Source: Magnetospira sp. (GTDB lineage Bacteria; Pseudomonadota; Alphaproteobacteria; Rhodospirillales; Magnetospiraceae). From it: DNA of 14,378 nt. This document shows positions 1-6,772 of this stretch, piece by piece. The notes under the pieces are model-generated. The model saw nothing but the letters and a program-made list of their open reading frames with translations, ran no database searches and was not told where the DNA came from. How positions within the stretch are numbered: the stretch's first letter is position 1; every line of letters starts with the position of its first letter. The stretch lies in contig JANQGL010000289.1 of NCBI GenBank assembly GCA_028277325.1, positions 1 to 14,378 on the forward strand, written 5' to 3'. Made by a program: the position numbers and the translations under genes.

Positions 1-259
1 GCATGCGGTCCACCTCGTCGAGTTTGGCGCCCACGTTGCCGCCCAGCCAGGCGCCGGCCAGGGTGCCGACCGCGATCGCCGCCATCCGGCCCTTGCCGCC
101 GCCGATCTGCGAACCGGCAAGCGCCCCCAGGCCGGCGCCCAACAGGGTGCCCATGGTCTGGTTCGGATTGTCCTTCATGTTCTGGGTGCAGCCGGCCGCC
201 AGCAGCGCGGCCAGCGCCACCGCGGCGGTCATGGTGCGGAAACTGTTCATCGCCTTCAT
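1..259 (-). CDS. Glycine-zipper outer-membrane lipoprotein (partial, 3' end outside window)
   Basis: The leftward frame starts at ATG 259-257 and runs off the left edge with about 86 codons visible. It begins MKAMNSFRTMTAAVALAALL and reaches the lipobox LAAGC, so the mature protein should start at a lipidated cysteine (about residue 25). After a short polar stretch comes a glycine-zipper hydrophobic segment (GTLLGAGLGALAGSQIGGG, then IAVGTLAGAWLGG). This is typical of the 17-kDa surface antigen / RT0821 family of small envelope lipoproteins, whose role is structural and poorly defined. The start is supported by AAGGA six bases upstream; a second ATG at 250 is possible. The gene is divergent from pdxH with about 150 bp between them. 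The lipobox and glycine zipper are seen directly; the family is recognised from this pattern. Confidence 0.85.
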   Translation of the reverse strand, partial: MKAMNSFRTMTAAVALAALLAAGCTQNMKDNPNQTMGTLLGAGLGALAGSQIGGGKGRMAAIAVGTLAGAWLGGNVGAKLDEVDRM

Positions 260-311
260 CCTCGTTCCTTCCGCTCGGACACGCATGGCGCTCCGAGACT
301 CGCTTGAGCAT

Positions 312-327
312 GCCACATTTTTGTGGC
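312..327. promoter_or_regulatory. Short perfect hairpin GCCACA-TTTT-TGTGGC
   Basis: A six-base perfect inverted repeat with a TTTT loop lies in the 153-bp divergent region between the lipoprotein gene and pdxH. Its symmetry and position would suit an operator or a 5'-leader hairpin. No promoter hexamers could be assigned around it with confidence. Confidence 0.3.
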
Positions 328-412
328 CTTCGCGAGGCATCCGACGCATACCCTAGGCAAGCCACGCCGTGCCCGCAGTCCGTGACCGTAACGCCCCGAG
401 AGTTCGCGACCG

Positions 413-1006
413 ATGACCGACATCACACCCTTCGAGGCCCCCTTCACCCGGTTCGCGGAGTGGTTCGCCGAAGCCGGGCAGAGCGAACCCAACGACCCCA
501 ACGCGATGGCCCTGGCCACCGCGACGCCGGACGGTCGGCCGTCGGTCCGCATGGTCCTGCTGAAGGAAATGGACTCCCGAGGCTTCGTTTTTTACACCAA
601 CCTCGAAAGCCTCAAGGGGGTGCAGCTTTCGGCCAATCCGCATGCCGCGTTGTGCTTTCATTGGAAGTCGCTGCGCCGTCAGGTGCGCGTCGAGGGCGCC
701 GTCGAACCGGTGTCCGCGGAGGACTCCGACGCCTATTTCCACAGTCGGCCCCGGCTGAGCCGGATCGGCGCCTGGGCGTCGAGGCAGTCGCGCCCCCTGG
801 AAAGCCGATTCCACCTGGAGAAGCGGGTCGCCGAGTACACCGCCCGTTTCGCGGTCGGCGAGGTGCCGAGGCCGGACCATTGGGGCGGGTTCCGGCTGGT
901 GCCGGAGCGGTTCGAGTTCTGGGAGGATCGGCCGTTCCGCCTGCACGACCGGATCCTGTATACGCGTCACGACGACGGATGGCGTCCGCAGCACCTTTTC
1001 CCCTGA
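413..1006 (+). CDS. pdxH: Pyridoxamine/pyridoxine 5'-phosphate oxidase PdxH
   Basis: This cytosolic FMN enzyme oxidises PNP or PMP to pyridoxal 5'-phosphate with O2, the last step of de novo B6 synthesis and of salvage. The 197-aa length fits the family (E. coli 218 aa; the shorter N-terminus is common in alphaproteobacteria). Diagnostic motifs appear in order: RMVLLK (46-51) and YTNLESLKG (61-69) for FMN binding, QVRVEGAVE (90-98), SRIGAWASRQS (116-126), HWGGFRLVPERFEFW (156-170) and the PLP-contact motif RLHDR (176-180). The C-terminus is HLFP where most homologues end RLAP or RLYP, a mild variation. The start MTDITPFEAPF is the natural one although no strong ribosome-binding site precedes it. 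fieF follows after 22 bases, so they are probably co-transcribed. Confidence 0.96.
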   Translation: MTDITPFEAPFTRFAEWFAEAGQSEPNDPNAMALATATPDGRPSVRMVLLKEMDSRGFVFYTNLESLKGVQLSANPHAALCFHWKSLRRQVRVEGAVEPVSAEDSDAYFHSRPRLSRIGAWASRQSRPLESRFHLEKRVAEYTARFAVGEVPRPDHWGGFRLVPERFEFWEDRPFRLHDRILYTRHDDGWRPQHLFP

Positions 1007-1028
1007 ATTGGCCCCGGAACGCGTTGCC

Positions 1029-1982
1029 ATGAGCTCCACTCCCGTTCCGCCGGTCGGGACGTCCGATCAGCCGGCCCACCTGCTGGGGGCCGGTCCGCGG
1101 GGGCGCCTGATGCGCCGCGCCACCTATGCCGCGGTGGCGGTGGCGGTGCTGCTGATCGTCATCAAGACCGGCGCCTGGCTGATCACCAACTCGGTGGCCG
1201 TGCTGTCGACCCTGGTCGACTCGGCGCTCGACCTGGCCGCCTCGGTGCTCAACCTGCTGGCGGTGCGCCAGGCCCTGGCGCCGGCCGACGAGAACCACCG
1301 GTTCGGGCATGGCAAGGCGGAGCCGCTGGCCGGGCTGGTCCAGGCGGCGTTCGTCGGCGGGTCGGCGGTGTTTCTGTTCCTGCAGGCCGGGGAACGCCTG
1401 ATCAATCCCAAGCCGGTCTCCGAGAGCCTGATCGGGATCGTCGTGATGGGGATTTCGATCACCCTCACCCTGGGGTTGGTGCTGTACCAGAAAATGGTCA
1501 TCCGGCGCACCGGATCGGTGGCGATCTCGGCCGACTCCCTGCATTACCAGGGCGACCTGCTGGTCAACGCGACGGTCATCGCCGCCCTCGTCCTCGGCGC
1601 CGAGCTGGGGGTCGGCTGGGCCGACGCCGCGTTCGGGCTGGGGATCGCCGCCTACATCCTGTGGAACGCCTTGCAGATCGTGCGCGACTCGCTGGACCTG
1701 CTGATGGACCGGGAGCTGCCGAACGAGGAACGGCAGCGGATTCGCGACCTGGCCCTGGCGCATCCGGAGGTGATCGATATTCACGACCTGAGAACCCGCT
1801 CCACCGGGCCGCACCGGTTCATCCAGTTCCACATGGAACTGGACGGCGGGATGACCCTGTTCGAGGCGCACGAGATCGCCGAGCAGGTGATGTACGACAT
1901 CGAGCAAACCTTCCCCGGCTCCGAGGTCCTGATCCACGAGGACCCGGCGGGGATCGACGAGCGCCGCGCCCGATTCACCTGA
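1029..1982 (+). CDS. fieF: Cation diffusion facilitator, FieF-type (Fe2+/Zn2+ efflux)
   Basis: This inner-membrane CDF antiporter should export divalent metals (Fe2+, Zn2+) in exchange for protons and work as a dimer. The 317-aa protein has six predicted membrane helices and a C-terminal cytosolic metal-binding domain. The transport-site residues are visible as D64 and D68 (TLVDSALDLA) and H172 and D176 (LHYQGDLLVN). They are displaced by exactly 19 from E. coli FieF D45/D49/H153/D157, so the full FieF-type D-D/H-D site is present. ENHRFGHGKAEPLAGL (88-103) is the family signature. The C-terminal domain keeps DIHDLRTRSTG and FEAHEIAEQV. I prefer ATG 1029 over an in-frame TTG at 1008, which would almost abut the pdxH stop. 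The 19-residue N-terminal extension is polar and without an obvious role. Confidence 0.93.
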   Translation: MSSTPVPPVGTSDQPAHLLGAGPRGRLMRRATYAAVAVAVLLIVIKTGAWLITNSVAVLSTLVDSALDLAASVLNLLAVRQALAPADENHRFGHGKAEPLAGLVQAAFVGGSAVFLFLQAGERLINPKPVSESLIGIVVMGISITLTLGLVLYQKMVIRRTGSVAISADSLHYQGDLLVNATVIAALVLGAELGVGWADAAFGLGIAAYILWNALQIVRDSLDLLMDRELPNEERQRIRDLALAHPEVIDIHDLRTRSTGPHRFIQFHMELDGGMTLFEAHEIAEQVMYDIEQTFPGSEVLIHEDPAGIDERRARFT

Positions 1983-1998
1983 CGGAATCGGCCGGGAG

Positions 1999-2064
1999 CC
2001 GGAGTCACGACACCGGGGCGCAGATTGCGCACGGCGTCATGCGCGCAAGGCGCGGTGACTCCGG
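1999..2064. repeat. 10-bp perfect inverted repeat between convergent fieF and modC
   Basis: CCGGAGTCAC at 1999-2008 is exactly repeated inverted as GTGACTCCGG at 2055-2064. The enclosed sequence carries further self-complementary pieces (TTGCGC and GCGCAA). It sits 16 bp after the fieF stop and just before the modC stop, so a bidirectional factor-independent or structural transcription barrier is a reasonable role. It has no U-tract, so a canonical terminator is not shown. Confidence 0.5.
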
Positions 2065-2069
2065 CGGGA

Positions 2070-3182
2070 TCAGTGCGGGCGCGGGTCCCGCAGGGCCACC
2101 GCCTTGACCCGGGCGTGCACCGACATCCCCTCGGCGAGGCCGAGGTCGTCCCAGGACTTGCGGGAAATGCGGGCCAGCAGCGGGTCGCCGTCGCCGGCCG
2201 GTCCGAGCCGCAGGAACACGATCACCTGATGCCGGTCGGTCTCGCGGCGCGCCACCACCCGGGCCGGCAAGGCGTTGAGGATCGAGGTGTCGACCGGCGG
2301 GTGATGGCCCAGGCTGACCCCCGCCGCCGGCACCTCGAGGCGGCACAGGGTCCCGGGGCGACCCAGGTCGCCGGCCACCAGCAGCGACTGGCCGCCGCGC
2401 AGGCGCACCGTGGTCAGCCCGTAGGCGTCGTCATGGGACTCGACCAGCGCTTCGAGCAGCGCCACCGCGTCCGGCAGGCGGGCCAGCGGCAGCGCCGGAT
2501 CGGCCAGCAGGTCGGCCAGCGGTCCGGCGGCGCGCACCCGTCCGCTCTCCATCAGCACCAGGTGATCGGCCAGGCGCTCCACCTCGCCCAGGTCGTGGCT
2601 GACGTAGAGCACCGGGATCGACAGCGCCGCGTGCAGGCGTTCCAGGTAGGGCAGGATCTCCTCGCGGGCCGGCCGGTCGAGGGCCGACAGGGGTTCGTCC
2701 ATCAGCAGCAGGCGCGGCCGGGCGAGCAGGGCGCGGCCGATGGCGACCCGCTGCCGCTCGCCGCCCGACAGGTGGGAGGGCGCCCGGTCGAGCAGCCGGT
2801 CGAGACCGAGCAGGTCCAGCGTGGCGTCGACGTCGACGCCGTCGTCGCCCGGCGACCGGCGGTCGGCGCGGCGGCGTCCGTACAGCAGGTTGGCGCGCAC
2901 CGACAGGTGCGGGAACAGGCTGGCTTCCTGGAACACGTAGCCGATCGGGCGCCGGTGCGGCGGCCGGAACGCGCCGCCGTCCTGCCAGACCTCGCCGTCG
3001 AGCGAGAAGACCCCGTCGTCCACCCGGGTCAGGCCGGCCACGCAGCGCAGCAGGGTGGTCTTGCCGCACCCGGACGGGCCGAACAGGGCGGTGATGCCGC
3101 GCGACGGCGCGGAGAACGACACGTTCAGGGAGAACCCGCCCAGACGTCCGGCGAAGCGGGCGACGATGCCCGGCCCGCTCAG
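2070..3182 (-). CDS. modC: Molybdate ABC transporter ATP-binding protein ModC
   Basis: This cytosolic ATPase subunit powers molybdate import through ModB. From the proposed start it is 370 aa (E. coli 352). Visible motifs in order are Walker A GPSGCGKTT (about 35-43), Q-loop GYVFQEASLFPH, ABC signature LSGGERQRVAIGRALL, Walker B LLLMDEPLSALD and H-loop VSHD. A C-terminal Mop/TOBE molybdate-binding domain follows (SILNALPARVVA ... DPLLARISRKSWDDLGL). The start is problematic: the homologous N-terminus (GIVARFAGRLGGF) has no ATG, GTG or TTG at the expected place. A CTG at 3182-3180 overlaps the modB stop as CTGA, which would give translational coupling; I use it, but an internal GTG (in LNVSF) cannot be excluded. 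It is the last gene of the leftward modABC operon. Confidence 0.92.
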   Translation of the reverse strand: MSGPGIVARFAGRLGGFSLNVSFSAPSRGITALFGPSGCGKTTLLRCVAGLTRVDDGVFSLDGEVWQDGGAFRPPHRRPIGYVFQEASLFPHLSVRANLLYGRRRADRRSPGDDGVDVDATLDLLGLDRLLDRAPSHLSGGERQRVAIGRALLARPRLLLMDEPLSALDRPAREEILPYLERLHAALSIPVLYVSHDLGEVERLADHLVLMESGRVRAAGPLADLLADPALPLARLPDAVALLEALVESHDDAYGLTTVRLRGGQSLLVAGDLGRPGTLCRLEVPAAGVSLGHHPPVDTSILNALPARVVARRETDRHQVIVFLRLGPAGDGDPLLARISRKSWDDLGLAEGMSVHARVKAVALRDPRPH

Positions 3183-3847
3183 CGCGCCAGCCGCCGCCGC
3201 AGGCGCTTCTCCACCAGCATCATCGACAGGATCACCAGGAACGAGAACAGGAGCAGGCCGCCGGCCAGCAGGTGCGCTTCGCGCCATTGCAGGGTCTCCA
3301 CGAAGTCGTAGACGGCGACCGACAGCACCCGGGTCTCGCCGGGGATGTTGCCGCCGATCATCAGGACGACGCCGAACTCGCCCACCGTATGGGCGAATCC
3401 CAGGATCGCACCGGTGAGCAGGCCGGGCCGGGCGAGCGGCAGGGCGACGCTCAGGAAGGCGTCGAGGGGCGACGCGCCGAGGGTCGCCGCCACCTCCATC
3501 GGCCGGTCGCCCGCCGCCTCGAAGGCGTTGCGCACCGGCTGCACCACGAACGGCATGGAATAGATCACCGACCCGATGACCAGGCCCTCGAAGGTGAAGG
3601 CCAGGGTGCGGCCGCCGGCCAGCGAGGCCAGCCAGCCGCCCGGCCCGTCCGGTCCGAGGGCGATCAGCAGGTAGAACCCGAGCACGGTGGGCGGCAGCAC
3701 CAGGGGCAGGGCGACCACGGTCGCCACCGCCTCCTTCCACCAGGCATCCGAGCGAGCCAGCCACCAGGCGAGAGGGGTGCCGACCAGCAGCAGGATCGCC
3801 GTGGTCAGGGCGGCCAGTTCGAGGGTCAGGCGGATCGCGTCCCACAT
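3179..3847 (-). CDS. modB: Molybdate ABC transporter permease ModB
   Basis: This inner-membrane permease subunit forms the molybdate channel. It has 222 aa with hydrophobic helices throughout, starting MWDAIRLTLELAALTTAILL. The family landmarks LPLVLPPTVLGFYLL, SMPFVVQPVRNAFE and the cytoplasmic coupling (EAA) loop EVAATLGASPLDAFLSVALP followed by LARPGLLTGAILGFAHTVGEFG are all readable. It ends in a basic tail (EKRLRRRLAR). The ATG at 3847 is preceded by a GGGAG about 9 bases away. The modA stop lies 17 bp upstream and the downstream modC reading frame overlaps the modB stop, so this is a tight operon. Length is normal for the family (E. coli 229). Confidence 0.95.
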   Translation of the reverse strand: MWDAIRLTLELAALTTAILLLVGTPLAWWLARSDAWWKEAVATVVALPLVLPPTVLGFYLLIALGPDGPGGWLASLAGGRTLAFTFEGLVIGSVIYSMPFVVQPVRNAFEAAGDRPMEVAATLGASPLDAFLSVALPLARPGLLTGAILGFAHTVGEFGVVLMIGGNIPGETRVLSVAVYDFVETLQWREAHLLAGGLLLFSFLVILSMMLVEKRLRRRLAR

Positions 3848-3864
3848 GCCCGGGCGCTCCCTTG

Positions 3865-4686
3865 TCAGTCCGCGGTGGCGTAGCCGTAGGACTCGGCGAT
3901 CGCGCGGGCCTCGTCCCCGCGCAGGAAATCGAGGAACGCCGTGGCGGCGGGCTTGCCGGCGCCCGGTTCCAGCAGCACCGCGTCCTGGCGGATCGGATCG
4001 TGCAGGTCGCCGGGCACCCCCCAGCGCGACCCGTTCCCGACGCCGGCGACCTGCGACAGGGCGACAAGGCCCAGCTCGGCGTTGCCGGTGGCCACGAACT
4101 GGTAGGTCTGGGCGATGTTGGTGCCGCGCACGGTCCGCGCGGCGACGCGCTCGGTCAGGCCGAGGGCGGCCAGGACCTGCATCGCGGCGGCGCCGTAGGG
4201 GGCGGTGGTCGGGTTGGCGACGGCCAGCTTCCCGAAACCGCCGTCGCGCAGGGTCTCGGGGCCGCGCACCCGCGCCGGATCGGGGCTCCACAGGACCAGC
4301 CGGCCGATGGCGTAGGTGACGACGCTGCCCGGCACCGCCAGGCCCTCGGCCACGGCCCTGGCCGGGCGTTCGGCGTCGGCCGCCAGGAACACCTCGAACG
4401 GGGCGCCCTGGGTGATCTGGGCGTAGAGCTGCCCGGTGGCGCCGAAGCTGAGCACCGCGCGGTGGCCGGTCGCGGTTTCGAAGGCGGCGGCGATGTCCCT
4501 GGCGGCGGCGGTGAAGTTGGCGGCCACGGCGACCGAACAGTCGTCGGCCCGCGACGGCGCGGCGCCGAGGACGGCCGCGGCGAGGATCAGGCCGGCGGCG
4601 ATGGCGCGCAGGGCGGCGCGGCGGCCAGCCCGGCCGGGGCGCGGATCGCGGGTCGACGAGACGGCATTCAGGGACGGTTTGGACAT
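3865..4686 (-). CDS. modA: Periplasmic molybdate-binding protein ModA
   Basis: This exported solute-binding protein delivers molybdate or tungstate to ModBC. It has 273 aa. The N-terminus is long and basic (about 30 residues rich in R) before a hydrophobic core (AAGLILAAAVLGAAPSRA) with a likely signal-peptidase I site after SRA, near residue 47. The mature part carries the ModA hallmarks VAVAANFTAAARDIAAAFE, LSFGATGQLYAQI (oxyanion-binding serine/threonine region), FEVFLAADAERP, LAVANPTTAPYGAAA and TYQFVATGNAELGLVALSQ. GGAGG lies four bases before ATG 4686, a strong ribosome-binding site that decides this start over an upstream in-frame ATG at 4851. It is the first gene of the leftward modABC operon. 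No clear ModE box (TATAT-type palindrome) is visible upstream. Confidence 0.94.
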   Translation of the reverse strand: MSKPSLNAVSSTRDPRPGRAGRRAALRAIAAGLILAAAVLGAAPSRADDCSVAVAANFTAAARDIAAAFETATGHRAVLSFGATGQLYAQITQGAPFEVFLAADAERPARAVAEGLAVPGSVVTYAIGRLVLWSPDPARVRGPETLRDGGFGKLAVANPTTAPYGAAAMQVLAALGLTERVAARTVRGTNIAQTYQFVATGNAELGLVALSQVAGVGNGSRWGVPGDLHDPIRQDAVLLEPGAGKPAATAFLDFLRGDEARAIAESYGYATAD

Positions 4687-4821
4687 CGAGCCTCCGGTCG
4701 GCGCACCGTCGTTGTTTAGCCCGACGCCGTGACGATGGGTACCGAAAACGGCCGCGCTGCGGGTCCCTTCCCCTTTCGAGGGCCCTGCGAGCCACCTCGG
4801 GACGAGGCGGATTTGCTTTGC

Positions 4822-4948
4822 GGGCACCTCGAAAAGCCCCCGTTCCGCCACTCCCGCGAAGGCGGAAATTCAGATTTTTCAGAACGTTAGAGATGCCCGC
4901 TCCTGAGTCCGTCGAAGGGCGCGGGCATGACGGTTATTCGAGGTGCCC
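4822..4948. repeat. Compound extragenic palindrome with 12-bp terminal inverted repeats
   Basis: GGGCACCTCGAA at 4822-4833 is exactly inverted as TTCGAGGTGCCC at 4937-4948. Nested inside are two hairpins: TTCCGCC/GGCGGAA (4843-4849 and 4861-4867, 11-nt loop) and ATGCCCGC/GCGGGCAT (4893-4900 and 4921-4928). The texture (CCCGCGAAGGCGG, TCCGTCGAAGGGC) is that of dispersed extragenic hairpin repeats found in many alphaproteobacteria. The outer repeat makes the whole unit look like a small MITE-like element. No flanking duplication was identified. It lies upstream of modA, whose promoter must be between it and 4686 or within it. Confidence 0.65.
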
Positions 4949-4959
4949 TTGAATATCAA

Positions 4960-5003
4960 CCTCACCCTGAGGCGCGAGCTTAGGCGAGCCTCGAAGGGGG
5001 AGG
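4960..5003. repeat. Second extragenic palindrome (CCTCACCCTGAGG type)
   Basis: CCTCACCCTGAGG at 4960-4972 and CCTCGAAGGGGGAGG at 4989-5003 form an imperfect hairpin of the 'CTCACCCTGAGG...TCGAAGGGTGAGG' class common between genes in alphaproteobacteria. It stands 12 bp beyond the compound repeat. The remainder of 4687-5129 (about 440 bp without a gene) shows nothing else recognisable. Confidence 0.55.
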
Positions 5004-5129
5004 AACTGCACCGGACCGACTGTTTCAGCGTCCTGTTCTCAGGCGCGGCGCGCTTCCCGTCAGGGTCCGGAAATCCCATGCCGTGAATCGGATAAAATCG
5101 CGGCGGTTGTCCGGCCGCGTCGGGCGGGG

Positions 5130-5393
5130 TCAGATGCGGCTGGCGGCGGGAGCCGGACCCTGTGGAGGCGTGGTTTCGAGGGGACGACCGGCCACGGCCT
5201 CGATCGGGCGGCATTCATAGTGATAGTTGAAGCCGTTGCCGATCGGCCGGTTGTCGCTTGCCCGCTTCATGCCGGCGATCATCGCGGCATTGAGGCGGCA
5301 ACTCCGTTCCGACTCGTAAGTCTTTGCCGGCATGACATAATGACACATAGGGTCGAGGCAGGCGACAAGATACAGGGTATAGACAATCGACAT
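5130..5393 (-). CDS. Small hypothetical protein with four cysteines (87 aa)
   Basis: Not recognised. The reading frame begins MSIVYTLYLVACLDPMCHYV and ends PAPAASRI. Four cysteines lie at 12, 17, 32 and 61, which could form disulfides if exported. The first ~12 residues are hydrophobic but too short and uncharged for a confident signal peptide. A middle region rich in N/Y/H (NGFNYHYEC) is followed by a proline/alanine-rich tail. The start ATG at 5393 is preferred over a longer frame reaching 5459 because AAGGA stands eight bases before it. It is leftward, in its own transcription unit, upstream of the extragenic repeats. Codon use fits the surroundings. Function unknown. Confidence 0.6.
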   Translation of the reverse strand: MSIVYTLYLVACLDPMCHYVMPAKTYESERSCRLNAAMIAGMKRASDNRPIGNGFNYHYECRPIEAVAGRPLETTPPQGPAPAASRI

Positions 5394-5819
5394 CCGCGCG
5401 TTCCTTCCGTTGCCCCATCCCCGTTGCCGAACCTCCCTTGTATTAAAGAAATATGACACGATGCGGCGGTTTCGTCAAAACCCAATCACGCATGCCAGCG
5501 ATTTACCGAGAATAACCACACAAAATAAAATGGTATAATATGTAATAAACATTCAACTTGAACCCGGCGAAAATCCGAGCTACATAGTTAGGTATTCTGG
5601 GGTTGGATGATGCGACAAGGCGCATCGGGCGACGGGTCTCGTGCCCGAGGAAGGCCCGCAGGCCGAAACGCTGTCGAGCGACGCGGAAAGCCTGGGCGTC
5701 TTGCCGCCGCCGGACCCGACGCCACCTGGATCAAAGGTGGGCCGGGACATCCATCCCCTCACATGCCACAAGCCGGACAGGGAACCCGGCGGATCAACCA
5801 AACCTCGGGAGAATGGACC
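5394..5819. other. AT-rich intergenic segment and long leader
   Basis: This is 426 bp without a convincing gene. Positions 5445-5560 are strikingly AT-rich for this genome and contain a perfect -10 hexamer TATAAT at 5534-5539; a plausible -35 (AATAAC, 5511-5516, 17-bp spacing) is poor. From 5600 the sequence is GC-rich again and can form small hairpins (GATGCG/CGCATC from about 5606, CCACCT/AGGTGG around 5722-5740). Open frames here have no codon support. It may be a structured 5' leader for the 56-aa gene at 5820, but I could not match a known riboswitch. Confidence 0.35.
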
Positions 5820-5990
5820 ATGTATTGCCCAGAGCCGACGGTGGAAGAGTTGTTGCGTGACCCGGTCGCGCATGCCGTCATGCGACGCGACGGCCTGACG
5901 CCCGACGACGTGCGTCAGGTGATCCACGAAACCAAGTTGCGCCTTGGCCGTTTTCAACCCTGCGGGACGGCGGCCGGTCGCCTGAACTAA
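5820..5990 (+). CDS. Small hypothetical protein (56 aa)
   Basis: Not recognised with certainty. The protein begins MYCPEPTVEELLRDPVAHAV and continues as MRRDGLTPDDVRQVIHETK, an acidic-to-basic helical sequence resembling short conserved alphaproteobacterial hypothetical proteins that start M-x-C-P-x-P-x-V-E-E-L-L. The ATG at 5820 has a GGGAGA seven bases upstream, which decides it over longer frames opening at 5607. TPDDVRQVI could be a short helix-turn-helix-like pair, but 56 residues is small for a DNA-binding domain. Two strong inverted repeats follow the stop. Function unknown. Confidence 0.6.
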   Translation: MYCPEPTVEELLRDPVAHAVMRRDGLTPDDVRQVIHETKLRLGRFQPCGTAAGRLN

Positions 5991-5991
5991 G

Positions 5992-6075
5992 TGGATCGAC
6001 CGAGACATTTGACTCCCGCGGCGCGGGACCAAGGAGGCGCAAGAACGCATTCAAATGTCTCGATACGTTGATCCA
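5992..6075. repeat. Inverted repeat after the 56-aa gene
   Basis: CGAGACATTTGA at 6001-6012 pairs perfectly with TCAAATGTCTCG at 6051-6062, and outside them TGGATC (5992-5997) pairs with GATCCA (6070-6075). A small CCCGC/GCGGG hairpin sits at the tip. The repeat begins one base after the 56-aa stop codon. It could be the transcription end of that gene or a small palindromic mobile repeat. Confidence 0.55.
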
Positions 6076-6089
6076 TCAACGACACAGAC

Positions 6090-6119
6090 AGGGGGTCGAA
6101 GCGTCGGATTCGACCCCCT
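6090..6119. terminator. Strong 11-bp hairpin, probable intergenic transcription barrier
   Basis: AGGGGGTCGAA at 6090-6100 and TTCGACCCCCT at 6109-6119 form a perfect 11-bp stem with an 8-nt loop. There is no T-run on either side, so it lacks the tail of a classic intrinsic terminator, but stability and position after a gene favour that role. From here to 6286 nothing else is recognisable. Confidence 0.45.
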
Positions 6120-6286
6120 AAGGCCCTGAATTCGAAGTCCGTATCATTTTGGGGCGGGCCCGCTCGAACTTCGGAAAGGCCTGGAGGGTTCATTTTCATC
6201 CTCGCCGAAAGCACCAGATTTTCCACTTATAAATCAAAAGATTAAACCCCAGCGTTGGCGCCGCTTTGCGGTGCTGTTTTCGCGGA

Positions 6287-6458
6287 TGTTGGACGGCACT
6301 TGAATCTGCAGTGAACCGGGACCCGGCGGGATGAGGCGGGAAATACGGGGACGCGTTCAGATCAAAGAGGAATTTCGGCCGAGGGCGATGTTTCGTTCGT
6401 AGAGCTTGGAATCTGCAGTAGCGTCACTTTGGCGGCCTACGGGCACTTGATTCTGCAG
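6287..6458 (+). other. Left end (attL) with three transposase-type sites
   Basis: Site 1 is CGGCACTTGAATCTGCAG at 6294-6311, an exact inverse of the right-end sites. Site 2 ends GGAATCTGCAG (6401-6418, ten bases exact on the inner side). Site 3 is GGGCACTTGATTCTGCAG at 6441-6458 (two mismatches). From the terminus TG at 6287 the sites end at +25, +132 and +172. Mu L1, L2 and L3, as I recall them, end at 27, 132 and 172. All three sites here point the same way. Confidence 0.75.
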
Positions 6459-6556
6459 CATAAGCCAACGATACAGCGGATCGAACTCAGGCACCGTAAG
6501 TACTTTTTAAACCACTCTTATTTTCTCCACATCGCGCCATTGGAAGGCCAGGAAAG

Positions 6557-6711
6557 GCGGATTTCAGGTCCGCCAAAACCCGAATTTGGCGGACCTAGTG
6601 CAGCGTTAGAAGTTCCGAGGTCCGCCAACCCGGAAAAATCATCGCATAACAGAAGGATATGGGAAACTCTTTATGTAATTATGGGGTGGTTTTTGGCGGA
6701 CCCGGCGGACC
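6557..6711. repeat. Cluster of GGTCCGCC/GGCGGACC motifs inside the left end
   Basis: Five copies of an 8-mer occur in 145 bp: 6567-6574 (GGTCCGCC), 6589-6596 (GGCGGACC), 6619-6626 (GGTCCGCC), 6695-6702 and 6704-6711 (both GGCGGACC). The first two are halves of a perfect 12-bp dyad, AGGTCCGCCAAA and TTTGGCGGACCT, with a 7-nt spacer (6566-6596). GGCGGA at 6557-6562 makes a further partial dyad. This looks like a multi-operator or enhancer array for a DNA-binding protein of the element. The rest of 6459-6772 has no gene. Confidence 0.6.
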
Positions 6712-6722
6712 AGGGCGTTACG

Positions 6723-6746
6723 AAAAAAAGCCCGGGGTTTCCGGGC
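6723..6746 (-). terminator. Rho-independent terminator of the leftward operon
   Basis: On the minus strand GCCCGG, loop AAACC, CCGGGC is followed directly by seven T residues (AAAAAAA at 6723-6729 on the plus strand). It lies 27 bp past the stop of the 206-aa gene, the ideal position to end the leftward transcript before it reaches the left end. Confidence 0.85.
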
Positions 6747-6772
6747 CAAGTTTGTGTTCTAGTTGTAGGCTT

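Noticed and set aside
4687..4760. A ModE operator upstream of modA
   Set aside because: No TATAT-spaced palindrome or related dyad could be found.
612..4795. Several long open frames opposite or out of phase with pdxH, fieF and modABC (for example 612-1937 minus, 2025-3311 plus, 3179-4795 minus upstream part)
   Set aside because: They are arginine/glycine/proline-rich antisense or shifted reads typical of high-GC DNA, and the correct frames have clear family motifs.
5540..5819. A riboswitch in the leader of the 56-aa gene
   Set aside because: Small hairpins exist but no conserved core of a riboswitch class I know could be matched.
6090..6119. A tRNA T-arm-like sequence (GGGGGTCGAATCC on the minus strand)
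   Set aside because: Loop and stem lengths do not fit a T-arm; the perfect 11-bp hairpin explains the sequence.
6566..6711. The GGTCCGCC repeats as a CRISPR array
   Set aside because: Units are 8-12 bp, irregularly spaced and in both orientations; no cas genes are nearby.
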